DNA from: Mycobacteriales bacterium
GTDB lineage: Bacteria > Actinomycetota > Actinomycetes > Mycobacteriales > SCTD01
NCBI GenBank assembly: GCA_030697205.1
Contig: JAUYQP010000022.1
Span: 40,842 to 104,841 of the forward strand
DNA length: 64,000 nucleotides
Reading direction: 5' to 3'
Below the pieces are notes generated by a model. It was not told where the DNA came from. It ran no database searches and worked only from the letters and a program-made list of their open reading frames with translations. Position numbers and translations under genes: made by a program. This document shows positions 7,777-15,966 of this stretch, one piece after another. Numbering within the stretch: position 1 is the stretch's first letter; each line of letters starts with the position of its first letter.

Positions 7777-9060
7777 TCAGCCGGCCGTGTAGGGGACGAA
7801 CTCGGCGCCCTCGCAGGTGAAGCCCGTGGCCGGCATCACGCGCTGGTACTTCCCGCCCTTGATCTCGGCGAGCATCCAGCAGGTCGCGGGCTCCTGGTCG
7901 CCGGGGTTGGACGGGGCCAGCAGGCCGGCGGCGTCGAACTCCTTGGTCTCGATGAGCGCCTTGACGACGTCCTCGGGCTTCGCGCCACCGCCACCGGCCG
8001 CTGCGCGGGCCTGGCTGTAGAGCATGCCCGCGGCCCACGCGTTGGCGCCGAACAGGTCGGCCTTGGCGCCCGGGTGGACCTTCTGGAGCCACGTCAGGTA
8101 GTCGTCGACGCCCTTGCTCGCGGTGCGGTCCTCGCCGAGGAACATCGCCGTCGACAGCGGCACGAGGACGCCCTCGGCGGCAGCCGGGTCGGCCACGCTG
8201 AAGAAGTTCCCGTCGTACGCCGGGGTGGACGTGATGACCTCGGGCCGCCAGCTCTGCTGCTTGGCGTCGTCGAGGATGCGCGCGATCGTCTCGATGTTGA
8301 AGCCGTCGAGGCTGAGCCACTTCACGCCGGCCGAGCGCATCTTGATCACGTCGGCGGTGTAGTCGGTCTGCACGTCGATCTGCACCTCACGGGTGAAGGC
8401 GACCTTGCCGCCGATCTTCGTCAGGCCCGCGACGAGCTGCTTGGCCGAGAAGGCCGTGCGGGTGTTGACGAGCACTCCCAGCTTCTCGACCGCCCCCGGG
8501 TGGTCCTTGGCGATCTGCTTGAACGCGCCGATGGACTGGCCCGGCGGGCGCGGCGCAGGCGTGAGGACCGTCGCGATCGAGGCGAGGGTGGGGTCGAGCT
8601 GCTGGAAGACCGCGGGCAGCTTGGGGAACTTCGGCAAGACATCGGCGGCGCACCCGTCGATCGCCGAGATGCTCCCGACGAAGGCCTCGACCTTGGGGGC
8701 CATCGCCTCGTAGGCCGAGCGGGTCGCGTTGCAGTCGATCTTGGAGTCGGCGGTGACCAGCTCCAGGGGCCGGCCGTCGATGCCGCCCTCGCTGTTGACC
8801 TTGGCGACGTAGGCCTCCATCGCCTGGCGCGCGCCCTTGAACAGGCCCGTCACGGGCCCGGTGAGGTCGACGATGTTGCCGATGAGGATGGGGGTCCCCT
8901 CCGTGTTGGAGGTGACCGTCGGTCCCGGCTCGTCGGTCGGTGACGCCTGCTTGGCGGACTCGCCGCCGCTGCAGGCGGTGAGGACGAGCGCAGTCGCGGC
9001 GAGCACGGCGCTGCCGCGGACCGCCCTCGTAGACCGGGAGGGCTTCTGGTGGTGCGACAC
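7777..9060 (-). CDS. Branched-chain amino acid-type ABC transporter substrate-binding lipoprotein
   Basis: 427-residue lipid-anchored receptor of the second liv-type importer (type I periplasmic-binding fold). The signal peptide ends in lipobox LTAC with Cys at residue 30, followed by an acidic/Ser-rich linker. The mature start PILIGNIVDLTGPVTG is characteristic of LivK/urea/amide receptors, then GGIDGRPLELVTADS and GSISAIDGCAADVLP. GTG at 9060 is chosen for its strong ribosome binding site (AAGGAG) and normal signal peptide; a much longer open frame upstream has neither. Position downstream of livF in the operon is less common than first place. The ligand could be an amino acid, amide or other small molecule. 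Confidence 0.9.
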   Translation of the reverse strand: MSHHQKPSRSTRAVRGSAVLAATALVLTACSGGESAKQASPTDEPGPTVTSNTEGTPILIGNIVDLTGPVTGLFKGARQAMEAYVAKVNSEGGIDGRPLELVTADSKIDCNATRSAYEAMAPKVEAFVGSISAIDGCAADVLPKFPKLPAVFQQLDPTLASIATVLTPAPRPPGQSIGAFKQIAKDHPGAVEKLGVLVNTRTAFSAKQLVAGLTKIGGKVAFTREVQIDVQTDYTADVIKMRSAGVKWLSLDGFNIETIARILDDAKQQSWRPEVITSTPAYDGNFFSVADPAAAEGVLVPLSTAMFLGEDRTASKGVDDYLTWLQKVHPGAKADLFGANAWAAGMLYSQARAAAGGGGAKPEDVVKALIETKEFDAAGLLAPSNPGDQEPATCWMLAEIKGGKYQRVMPATGFTCEGAEFVPYTAG

Positions 9061-9083
9061 GGGATCTCCTTCGACCAGGGGTG

Positions 9084-9932
9084 TCAGCGGGGGAGCGGGA
9101 CGTGCGGGACGGACGGGACGTGCGGGACGTTCTGCGGGGCGGGTGCGCCGGACGGTGCGCCGGACGAGGAGGCGAGGTAGGCGTCGTCCACGAGGTCGCG
9201 CACCTCGTCGGGAGTGCCGGCGGCGCGGACCCTGCCGCCGGCAAGCACCACGGCGGTGTCGGCGACCTCCAGGGCGGTGCGCGCGAACTGCTCCACGAGC
9301 AGCACCGGAGTGCCCTCCTGTGCGACCTGCGCGACCAGGGCGAACAGCTCCGCGACGACCACGGGTGCGAGGCCCATGCTGATCTCGTCGAGCAGCAGGA
9401 CGTCGGGACCGGTCGTGAGCGCGCGGCTCATGGCGAGCATCTGCTGCTCCCCGCCGGACAGCGTGCCGGCGAGCTGCCGCCGGCGCTCGCGCAGCCGGGG
9501 AAAGCGGACGTAGGCCTGCTCCTCGACGTCGGCCCGGCGGACGCCGGGGCGGTGCGTCCACATCCGGAGGTTCTCGGCAACCGTGAGGTTGGGGAAGACG
9601 CCCCTGCCCTCGGGCACGCTGCACAGGCCGGCGCGCGCGAGCCGCTCGGGACTGGTCCGGACCTGCGGGCCCTGCACCGCCTTGCCTCGCACGAGCACGG
9701 TGCCCGAGGACGCGACGGTCCGCCCGCTGGCGACCCGCAGCAGCGTGGTCTTGCCGGCACCGTTGGGCCCGAGCAGCGCGACGACGCCGCGGGCCGGCAC
9801 GACCAGGTCGACCTCGTGCAGCACCTGGACGCGGCCGTAGCCGGCGCTCACGCCGCGCAGCTCGAGAGCGGGCTGTCCCTCGGCCCCTTCCCTGCCGGTG
9901 CGCGGCGTCGGCAGGGTCGCGGCCCGGCTCAC
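9084..9932 (-). CDS. LivF-type ABC transporter ATP-binding protein (second system)
   Basis: 282-residue ATPase. Walker A LLGPNGAGKTT lies near residue 55, LivF-type VPEGRGVFPNLTV follows, then signature LSGGEQQMLAMSRAL, Walker B LLLLDEISMGLAP (Ile instead of the usual Pro after DE) and LLVEQFA. About 20 N-terminal residues precede the first strand and a Pro/Ser-rich tail of about 25 follows. GTG 9932 overlaps the stop of the upstream LivG-type gene by four bases. It would act with that gene and the fused permease. Confidence 0.92.
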   Translation of the reverse strand: MSRAATLPTPRTGREGAEGQPALELRGVSAGYGRVQVLHEVDLVVPARGVVALLGPNGAGKTTLLRVASGRTVASSGTVLVRGKAVQGPQVRTSPERLARAGLCSVPEGRGVFPNLTVAENLRMWTHRPGVRRADVEEQAYVRFPRLRERRRQLAGTLSGGEQQMLAMSRALTTGPDVLLLDEISMGLAPVVVAELFALVAQVAQEGTPVLLVEQFARTALEVADTAVVLAGGRVRAAGTPDEVRDLVDDAYLASSSGAPSGAPAPQNVPHVPSVPHVPLPR

Positions 9933-10735
9933 AACATCACCTGCTCACGGTCCGGCGCGGCGGTGACCGGGGGACCGGCCGGGCGACCGGCCGGGGGGCC
10001 CGCCGGTGGGGCGGCTCCAAGGTAGGCGTCCTGCACGCGCGGGTCCGCCTGCACCTCGGCGGGGGAGCCCTGGGCGAGCACCTGCCCGAAGTCGAGGACG
10101 GTGACGGTCGTGCAGACCCGCATGACGAGCTCCACGTCGTGCTCGACCAGCAGCACCGCGGTGCCCTGTGCGGCGACCTCGAGCAGCAGGTCACCGAGGT
10201 CGCGGGTCTCGGACTCGTCGAGGCCCGACCCCGGCTCGTCGAGCAGGAGCGTGCTGGGCCTCGTGGCGAGCGCGCGGGCCAGCTCGAGCAGGCGGGCGCT
10301 GCCGGTCGGGAGCTCGGCGGCGGCCGTGTCGGCCAGGTGTCCCAGGCCGGTGCGCTCGACCAGGGTGTCGGCGACCTGGCGGGCACTGCCGCGACCACTG
10401 CCGGACACACTGCGCCAGCCGCGCTCGACCTCGGCGGCCAGCAGGACGTTGTCGCGCACGCTCAGCGAGCCGAAGACCTCGAGGCGCTGGAAGGTGCGGC
10501 CGAGCCCGCGCCGGGACCGCTGGCCGGGGCCGAGGCGGGTCACGTCGCGACCGTCGAGGACGACGCACCCGGTGCGGGGGCGCTGCAGCCCCGTCGCGAC
10601 GTTGAACAGCGTCGTCTTGCCGGCCCCGTTGGGGCCGATCAGCCCGGTGACCAGGCCGTCGGCTGCCTCGAGCGTCACGCCCCTGAGGGCGGAGATGCCG
10701 CCGAAGCGGACCGTCACATCATCGACCCGCAGCAC
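9929..10735 (-). CDS. LivG-type ABC transporter ATP-binding protein (second system)
   Basis: 268-residue ATPase, normal LivG length. Walker A GLIGPNGAGKTTLFN, the LivG-specific GLGRTFQRLEVFG, the degenerate signature ELPTGSARLLELARAL, Walker B LLLDEPGSGLDE and LLVEHDVELVM are all present. GTG 10735 is chosen because AGGAGG lies nine bases upstream and because it makes the N-terminus start at VLRVDDV. A longer frame to 10789 would run deep into the permease gene. It overlaps the permease 3' end by 17 bp. The final residues QVML and a stretch of PAG repeats (GPPAGRPAGPP) form a flexible tail. Confidence 0.92.
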   Translation of the reverse strand: MLRVDDVTVRFGGISALRGVTLEAADGLVTGLIGPNGAGKTTLFNVATGLQRPRTGCVVLDGRDVTRLGPGQRSRRGLGRTFQRLEVFGSLSVRDNVLLAAEVERGWRSVSGSGRGSARQVADTLVERTGLGHLADTAAAELPTGSARLLELARALATRPSTLLLDEPGSGLDESETRDLGDLLLEVAAQGTAVLLVEHDVELVMRVCTTVTVLDFGQVLAQGSPAEVQADPRVQDAYLGAAPPAGPPAGRPAGPPVTAAPDREQVML

Positions 10736-12629
10736 CGGCGAGCACCTCCTCCTTGTCGGGGACCGCTGTGGTCGTCGGCGGGGTCTCACGCACGGGCCGG
10801 TGCCGACGGACCGAGTCGAGGAAGCTGCCCACGACGCCGTTCTGCTGGGAGCCCAGGCCGATCGCGCCGAGGCCCACGAGCAGCGGCACGACCCCCTGCA
10901 CCGAGCCCAGGGCGTCCTGCAGGAGCGGGCCGAGCTCCAGGAAGACCCCGGCGAGCAGGACGCCCGTGACGGTGCGCACCCCCCAGATCACGGCCAGGAG
11001 GAAGAGGGTCAGGCTGAGCACCAGCCCGAAGTCGGTGTTGCCGATGGCCCCCTGCTGGCCGCCGAGCAGGGCGCCGCCCAGTCCGGCCAGCCCGGCCGAC
11101 AGGGCGAAGACGCCGAGCTTGGTCGCGCGGACACCGACGCCGATGGTCGCGGTGCCGGTCGGGCTGTCGCCCATCGCGACGAGCCGCCGGCCCATCGTCG
11201 AGCGCCGCAGCGCGAGCACGCCGCAGCCGCAGACGGCGAACGCGGCGCACACCGCGACGAGGTAGGCGCGGTCACCGGCGAGGGACAGGCCGAGGTCGGG
11301 GCGCGGGACGCGCAGCGACAGCGAGTTGCCCATCACCGAGGCGTTGCTGAAGAAGGCGTCCTCCATGGCGTAGGCGAACGCCAAGGTCGCGAGGGCGAGG
11401 TAGAGACCGCGCAGCCGCAGGGCCGGCAGGGCCACGAGCGCGCCCACCGCGGCCGGGACGAGGACGGCAGCGGTGAGGGCGAGGGCCGACCCCGACCCGC
11501 CGTCCACGCGGGCCATCGTCACGGCGCCGATGCCCGCGAAGGTGAGCTGGCACAGGGAGACCTGGCCGCCGTACCCGGTCAGGGGCACGAGGCTCAGCAG
11601 GATCAGGCCGACCGCGACGCCGTGCGTGAGGGTGTCGACCCGTGGACCGGGCAGGGTGACGGCTGCGACCGTGGCCAGGGCCAGGAAGACCGCTGCGACG
11701 ACCAGCGACTCCCTGCCACCGGCCACGCGTGGAGCCCGCAGCGTGGCCGGCCGTCCGGCCCGCAGCCGGGCCTGCGGGAGCACGAGCAGAGCGAGGAAGA
11801 GGAAGACCATCGGGATCACGGGCTGCACCTGGCTGAGCCAGTCCAGGGTGAGGTAGCCGACGGCCATGGCCTGGACGACGCCGAGCAGCACGCCACCGAC
11901 GAAGGTCAGCGGCAGGTTCGTGAGCCGCCCGACCACGGCGGCCGCGTAGCCGTTGATGACGAGCAGCGTCAGGGACACCGCGTCGAGCTGGACCTGGGAG
12001 GCGAGCAGGATCCCTGCCAGGGCGGCGAGCGAGGACCCGAGACCCCACCCGAGCATGCTGACCCGGCCGGGGGAGGCGCCGGCCAGCGCGGCGAGCTCCC
12101 GGTCGTCGACGACCGCCCGCATCGTGACCCCGGTGCGGCTCAGGTGCAGGAACGCCCACAGGCCGAGCGACACGGCCACCGCGGTGCCGACGATGACCAG
12201 CTGGTGGGCGGTGAGCACGACACCCAGCACGGTCACGTCGTTGCCGAGGAAGAAGGGCGGCAGTCGGTGCGGGTCGGTCGGGTCCCACACGGTGTGGGTG
12301 AGCCCGATGAGCAGCAGCAGCAGGCCGATCGTGACCGTGAGGGTCACCTCGAGCGGGGCTCCGGACAGGCGGCGCAGCAGCAGCCGCTCGACCGCGATCC
12401 CGAGCAGTGGCGCCAGCACGAGCACGACCAGGACGAGGGCTGCCGGCGCGGCGAGGCCCCGCCAGACGCTGAGCTCCCAGTAGGCGAAGGCCCCCACCAT
12501 GCCGATGGCGCCGTGCGCGAAGTTGAAGACCCCGGAGGTCGTGTAGGTGACGACGAGCCCGCAGGCCGTCAGGGCGTAGACGCAGCCCATCACCAGTCCC
12601 GCCACGCCGAGCGCGAGGAACGTGTCCAC
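10719..12629 (-). CDS. Fused LivH-LivM branched-chain amino acid ABC permease
   Basis: 636-residue double permease. Residues 1-290 form the LivH half (GLVMGCVYALTACGLVVTYT, FNFAHGAIGMVGAF, and SRTGVTMRAVVDD in the coupling loop). Residues from about 308 form the LivM half (LTGYGGQVSLCQLTFAGIG, LRLRGLYLALATLAFAYAM, RSTMGRRLVAMGDSP). Separate livH and livM genes are usual; the fusion gives a complete transmembrane unit in one chain. GTG 12629 is chosen as the start of the hydrophobic LivH N-terminus; a frame extending to 12680 adds only polar residues. TTGACA (12675-12680, reading minus) is a possible -35 for the operon. First gene of permease-LivG-LivF-receptor-MarR. Confidence 0.93.
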   Translation of the reverse strand: MDTFLALGVAGLVMGCVYALTACGLVVTYTTSGVFNFAHGAIGMVGAFAYWELSVWRGLAAPAALVLVVLVLAPLLGIAVERLLLRRLSGAPLEVTLTVTIGLLLLLIGLTHTVWDPTDPHRLPPFFLGNDVTVLGVVLTAHQLVIVGTAVAVSLGLWAFLHLSRTGVTMRAVVDDRELAALAGASPGRVSMLGWGLGSSLAALAGILLASQVQLDAVSLTLLVINGYAAAVVGRLTNLPLTFVGGVLLGVVQAMAVGYLTLDWLSQVQPVIPMVFLFLALLVLPQARLRAGRPATLRAPRVAGGRESLVVAAVFLALATVAAVTLPGPRVDTLTHGVAVGLILLSLVPLTGYGGQVSLCQLTFAGIGAVTMARVDGGSGSALALTAAVLVPAAVGALVALPALRLRGLYLALATLAFAYAMEDAFFSNASVMGNSLSLRVPRPDLGLSLAGDRAYLVAVCAAFAVCGCGVLALRRSTMGRRLVAMGDSPTGTATIGVGVRATKLGVFALSAGLAGLGGALLGGQQGAIGNTDFGLVLSLTLFLLAVIWGVRTVTGVLLAGVFLELGPLLQDALGSVQGVVPLLVGLGAIGLGSQQNGVVGSFLDSVRRHRPVRETPPTTTAVPDKEEVLAGAAGR

Positions 12630-12784
12630 GTGGCCCCGTCCTGTCCGGTGGTCCTGCCGGGTGTTGCGTGCCGATGTCAAGCACGTGGCCGAAGTGTGTG
12701 ACCCACGTCATGGGCCGTCCACCGACCAGGCCGGAAACAGTCACAAGGGACTACTCGCGCCAGACGTCCGGCCAGGAGGTGGGA

Positions 12785-14056
12785 TCAGGTACGACGGGAG
12801 CGCACGACCAGGGCGACCGTGAGCAGCACGGCGACCGCTGTGGCGACGGCGATGACGGGACCGGGCGACCGCGGGTCGACGGTGAGGATGACGGCGGCCT
12901 CGACGGGCAGCGCGAGCAGCAGCACCCGGCCGGGCAGGGGGTCGCGCGTGGCTATCGCGCGGTAGACCAACAGCTGCACGACCGACAGCGCTCCGCCCTG
13001 CAGGACGAACAGGGGGGCGAGCGGCGCGAGCGAGCCGTAGCTCTCACCGAAGGTCAGCTCCAGAACAGGCCGCGCCAGCAGGGCCGCCCCTGCGACCTCC
13101 AGCAGCGTCAGCCCGACGACGACGAGCACCGCGCGCCGCAGCACGGCCCGGCCGGCATCGGGCTCCGACAAGCGCGGGAAGACGACGACGGCGACCACCT
13201 GCGGCAGCCAGAACGCCGCCTTGGCGCAGACGGCGCCGACGCTGTAGCGGCCGGACTCGTCGCCCGGAAGCACGTTGCGCGCCAGCAGCAGGTCGAGGTT
13301 GGCCAGTGCGAGCAGGGCAAACAGGCCGCTCGCCGCCGCCGCTCCCTCGCGCAGCCCGGGCAGCTGCAGGGGCGACCTCGGGCTAGGGGAGCCCCCGCGG
13401 GCGACCAGGGCCAGGGCCAGGCCGGCCGCCACTGCGGTCCCCAGCGCGAGGGCGGCCAGCACCGCCGCCGGGTCGCCGTCGATCGCGAGCGGCATCAGGC
13501 CCACGGCCTTGCCCACCGCCTGCGCGCAGATGACGAGCGCCAGCGCCCCGAAGCGCTCGGCTCCCTGAAGCAGGCCCATGGCGGCGGAGAGCACGGCGAG
13601 GGGCAGCAGCCCGGCGGCGACCCAGAGGGGGCCGGCGACCCCGACGTGGAGGAAGGCCGCGACGACGGGGGCCGTCAGGGCGGCGAGGCCCGACACGACG
13701 GCGCCCGTCGCACAGGCCCGGACCAGCAGCGCCCGCTCCCGCGGGCCAGGCGTCTCGCGTGCGGGCCGGCGCGCGACCGAGCGGGCGACAACGGCCTGCA
13801 GCGCGAGTGCGGGCACCGAGGCGACGAGCAGGACTCCCAGCAGGGCGTTGAGCTCGCCGTAGCCGTTGGCGTCCAGCGCGCGTGAGGCGGCGACGGCCAG
13901 CAGGTAGCCGATGACGTTGACCAGGGTGAGAGCCGGCGCGACCAGCCCGCCGCTACGGGCCAGGGAGCGGCGCCCGTCCTGCGTGCCGGGGTCGACCAGG
14001 GCCGCCGAGTCCGCCGAGGTGGGGACGAGGACGACCGCGGGCGGGTGGTCCTCCAC
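12785..14056 (-). CDS. Polysaccharide flippase-like polytopic membrane protein (MOP superfamily)
   Basis: 423 residues with about twelve predicted hydrophobic helices. Resembles O-antigen/teichoic-type lipid-linked oligosaccharide flippases: GGLVAPALTLVNVIGYLLAVAASRALDANGYGELNALLG near the N-terminus matches the 'lg...G.y....' opening of that family, and AKAAFWLPQVVAVVVFPRLSE sits in the middle. GTG 14056 gives a short polar N-terminus (EDHPPAVVLVP). CACGCT six bases upstream could be a leaderless -10 box. Divergent from the next gene with 42 bp between starts. Transported substrate unknown; the neighbourhood suggests envelope glycan precursors. Confidence 0.75.
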   Translation of the reverse strand: MEDHPPAVVLVPTSADSAALVDPGTQDGRRSLARSGGLVAPALTLVNVIGYLLAVAASRALDANGYGELNALLGVLLVASVPALALQAVVARSVARRPARETPGPRERALLVRACATGAVVSGLAALTAPVVAAFLHVGVAGPLWVAAGLLPLAVLSAAMGLLQGAERFGALALVICAQAVGKAVGLMPLAIDGDPAAVLAALALGTAVAAGLALALVARGGSPSPRSPLQLPGLREGAAAASGLFALLALANLDLLLARNVLPGDESGRYSVGAVCAKAAFWLPQVVAVVVFPRLSEPDAGRAVLRRAVLVVVGLTLLEVAGAALLARPVLELTFGESYGSLAPLAPLFVLQGGALSVVQLLVYRAIATRDPLPGRVLLLALPVEAAVILTVDPRSPGPVIAVATAVAVLLTVALVVRSRRT

Positions 14057-14085
14057 GCCTGCAGCGTGACACAGCGGGGGTGCCG

Positions 14086-14091
14086 TAGGTT
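14086..14091 (+). promoter_or_regulatory. -10 box of leaderless membrane-protein transcript
   Basis: TAGGTT, seven bases, then GTG 14099. No Shine-Dalgarno site is visible; fits the leaderless pattern repeated across this window. Confidence 0.55.
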
Positions 14092-14098
14092 CGAGGAC

Positions 14099-15748
14099 GT
14101 GCCGCTGTCGCGCGTGAGCTCGCGACTGGGGCTCCTCGCGGGCGTGGCTCTCGCGCTGCTCCTGCTCGCACCCCTGCTGGGTGCGGACCACGTGCTCGTG
14201 CGCGACATGGTCTTCGTGCCGCGGCAGCCGCTGACGAGTGCGCTGCTCGGCCTCGACGGCGTGCCGAGGGCGGTGCCGAGCGACCTGCTGGTCGCGCTCG
14301 CCGGACGGGTCGTCCCGACGGGCTGGCTGCAGGACCTCGTCCTTGTCGGCATCGTCGTGACGGCGGCGTGGGGAGCGGCGCGGCTGGTGCCGTCGACGGC
14401 ACCGGTCGCCGCGCTCACGGCGGCCACGGCGTACGCCTGGTCGGCCTATCTCCATGAGCGCCTGCTGCTCGGTCAGTGGGCGCTGCTCGTCGGCTGGGCG
14501 GTCCTGCCGTGGGCGGCCCGCGCGGCGCTGGACTGGCGTCGCGGGGAGCCGGGGTGGCGCGCGGTCGCCTGCCTGGCCGTCGCGGCCTGCGGAGGTGCGT
14601 CCGCCGGACTGCTCGTCGGGCTCGTGGTCGTGGTCTGCGGGCGTCCCGTGCGCGCGCTCACCGCCACGGCGCTGGTGTCGCTGCCGTGGGCCCTCCCCGC
14701 GCTGCTCACGCCGTCCGGGCTCTCCGGTGGCGACCCTGCCGGCGTGGCCGCCTTCGCCAGCCGGGCGGACACGCCGCTCGGGGTCGTCGGGAGCCTGCTG
14801 ACCGGTGGTGGGGTCTGGGCGCCGGCTGCGGTCCCCCCGGGTAGGACGGCCGGGCTGGCGGCAGCCGTCGTCGTCCTGCTGCTCGCCGCCGCCGGCGGAC
14901 GGGCGCTGCTCACCGGCCTCGGCCCGCGGCTGCCCATGGTCGCGGCCGTGGGGCTGCTGCTGGCGTTGCTCGGTCGGCTGCCTGGCGTCGCGGACGCGCT
15001 GCGCTGGGCCGTGGTGCACGTCCCGGCCGCCGGGCTGCTCCGCGACGGGCAGAAGTGGCTCGCCCCGCTGGTGCTGCTCGTCGCGGTGGCCGCCGGGTGC
15101 GGAGCGGCAGCTGTCCTGGAGCGGCTGCGTGCGCCTCGCACGCGGGTCGCCGCGGGCGCCCTCGCGGTCCTGGCGCCGCTGGCCGCGCTGCCGGGTGCGG
15201 CATGGGCGGAGGGCGGCCGGCTGACGACGAGCAGCTACCCCGCCGACTGGGAGGCGGTGACGGCCCGGGCCGGCGACGGACCGGTGCTCGTGCTGCCGTG
15301 GGGCGCCTACCGGGCCTTCCCGTGGACCGGGGACCGCACCGTGCTGGACCCGGCGCCCCGCTTCCTGCGCGGCCGCGCGGTCGTGGACGACGACCTGCCG
15401 CTGTGGACCGGCTCGGTGCGCGGCGAGGACCCGCTGGCCGACCGGCTCGACGCAGTCGTCAGCTCAGGCGGGCCGCTGCTGGGCGTGCTGCGCGCCGAGG
15501 GCATCACCCAGGTGCTGCTCGAGCGCACTCCACGCGGCGTCGACCTCGCCGCCGAGCAGCGCCGGCTGGTCGGTCTGCAGCCGGTCGTCGAGACGCCCGA
15601 GCTGGTCCTGCTCGACGTGCCCGGAGCCGTCGCCCGGCCCGCCGACCGACCGCCCCTCGGGCCGGTCGTGGCGGGCGACGTGCTCGCGGTCCTGCTGGGC
15701 GGGCTGGCCGCCGGACAGGTGGTCCGGGGAGCCCGTCGGGCTCACTGA
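14099..15748 (+). CDS. Polytopic membrane protein, GT-C/AftD-like organisation
   Basis: 549-residue protein with many hydrophobic helices and a soluble C-terminal part (about 380-515). The segment LLRDGQKWLAPLVLLVAVA resembles, in place and pattern, the LRNVHKYDLLLRLPLAL segment of the large AftD homologue downstream. WALLVGWAVLPW likewise has a counterpart there. This suggests a GT-C-type glycosyltransferase or related lipid-linked sugar enzyme, but no catalytic acid pair is clear, so the function stays open. GTG 14099 is set by the -10 box. The 3' end overlaps the small minus-strand gene by seven bases. Confidence 0.7.
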   Translation: MPLSRVSSRLGLLAGVALALLLLAPLLGADHVLVRDMVFVPRQPLTSALLGLDGVPRAVPSDLLVALAGRVVPTGWLQDLVLVGIVVTAAWGAARLVPSTAPVAALTAATAYAWSAYLHERLLLGQWALLVGWAVLPWAARAALDWRRGEPGWRAVACLAVAACGGASAGLLVGLVVVVCGRPVRALTATALVSLPWALPALLTPSGLSGGDPAGVAAFASRADTPLGVVGSLLTGGGVWAPAAVPPGRTAGLAAAVVVLLLAAAGGRALLTGLGPRLPMVAAVGLLLALLGRLPGVADALRWAVVHVPAAGLLRDGQKWLAPLVLLVAVAAGCGAAAVLERLRAPRTRVAAGALAVLAPLAALPGAAWAEGGRLTTSSYPADWEAVTARAGDGPVLVLPWGAYRAFPWTGDRTVLDPAPRFLRGRAVVDDDLPLWTGSVRGEDPLADRLDAVVSSGGPLLGVLRAEGITQVLLERTPRGVDLAAEQRRLVGLQPVVETPELVLLDVPGAVARPADRPPLGPVVAGDVLAVLLGGLAAGQVVRGARRAH

Positions 15749-15894
15749 CCCGCGTCGTAGACCGCCGCGGGGTCCTGGCTGACGGTCGTGTCGGTGGCGC
15801 TGCCGCTGGGGGCGCCGCCCTGCGTGACGACGACGCCGGCCGTGGCGGCGCCGGCGAGGACGAGTCCGGCGATGATCGTGGCGATGGTGTCCAT
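15742..15894 (-). CDS. Small membrane or secreted protein, probable DUF2613 family
   Basis: 50-residue protein with one N-terminal hydrophobic segment (MDTIATIIAGLVLAGAATAG) followed by VVVTQGG and a polar Ser/Thr/Asp tail. ATG 15894 has a good ribosome binding site (AGGAGA, about nine bases upstream). Small DUF2613 proteins of about 50 residues with a Gly/Ala-rich helix sit next to aftD in mycobacteria (Rv0236A beside Rv0236c). Here the aftD homologue is 2.3 kb away, so the family assignment rests on size, pattern and neighbourhood. It probably shares a transcript with the glycosyltransferase upstream, whose stop is 72 bp away. Confidence 0.7.
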   Translation of the reverse strand: MDTIATIIAGLVLAGAATAGVVVTQGGAPSGSATDTTVSQDPAAVYDAGQ

Positions 15895-15966
15895 GGTGCG
15901 TTCTCCTGTGCTCGGTGGTGCGTGAGGGGCGGTCAGGTCGGTCGGGTCGGTCGGAATCCGGTCGGG

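Noticed and set aside
9061..9624. N-terminal extension of the receptor gene frame upstream of 9060
   Set aside because: It would overlap the LivF-type gene and has no signal; GTG 9060 has a strong ribosome site and a proper lipoprotein signal peptide.
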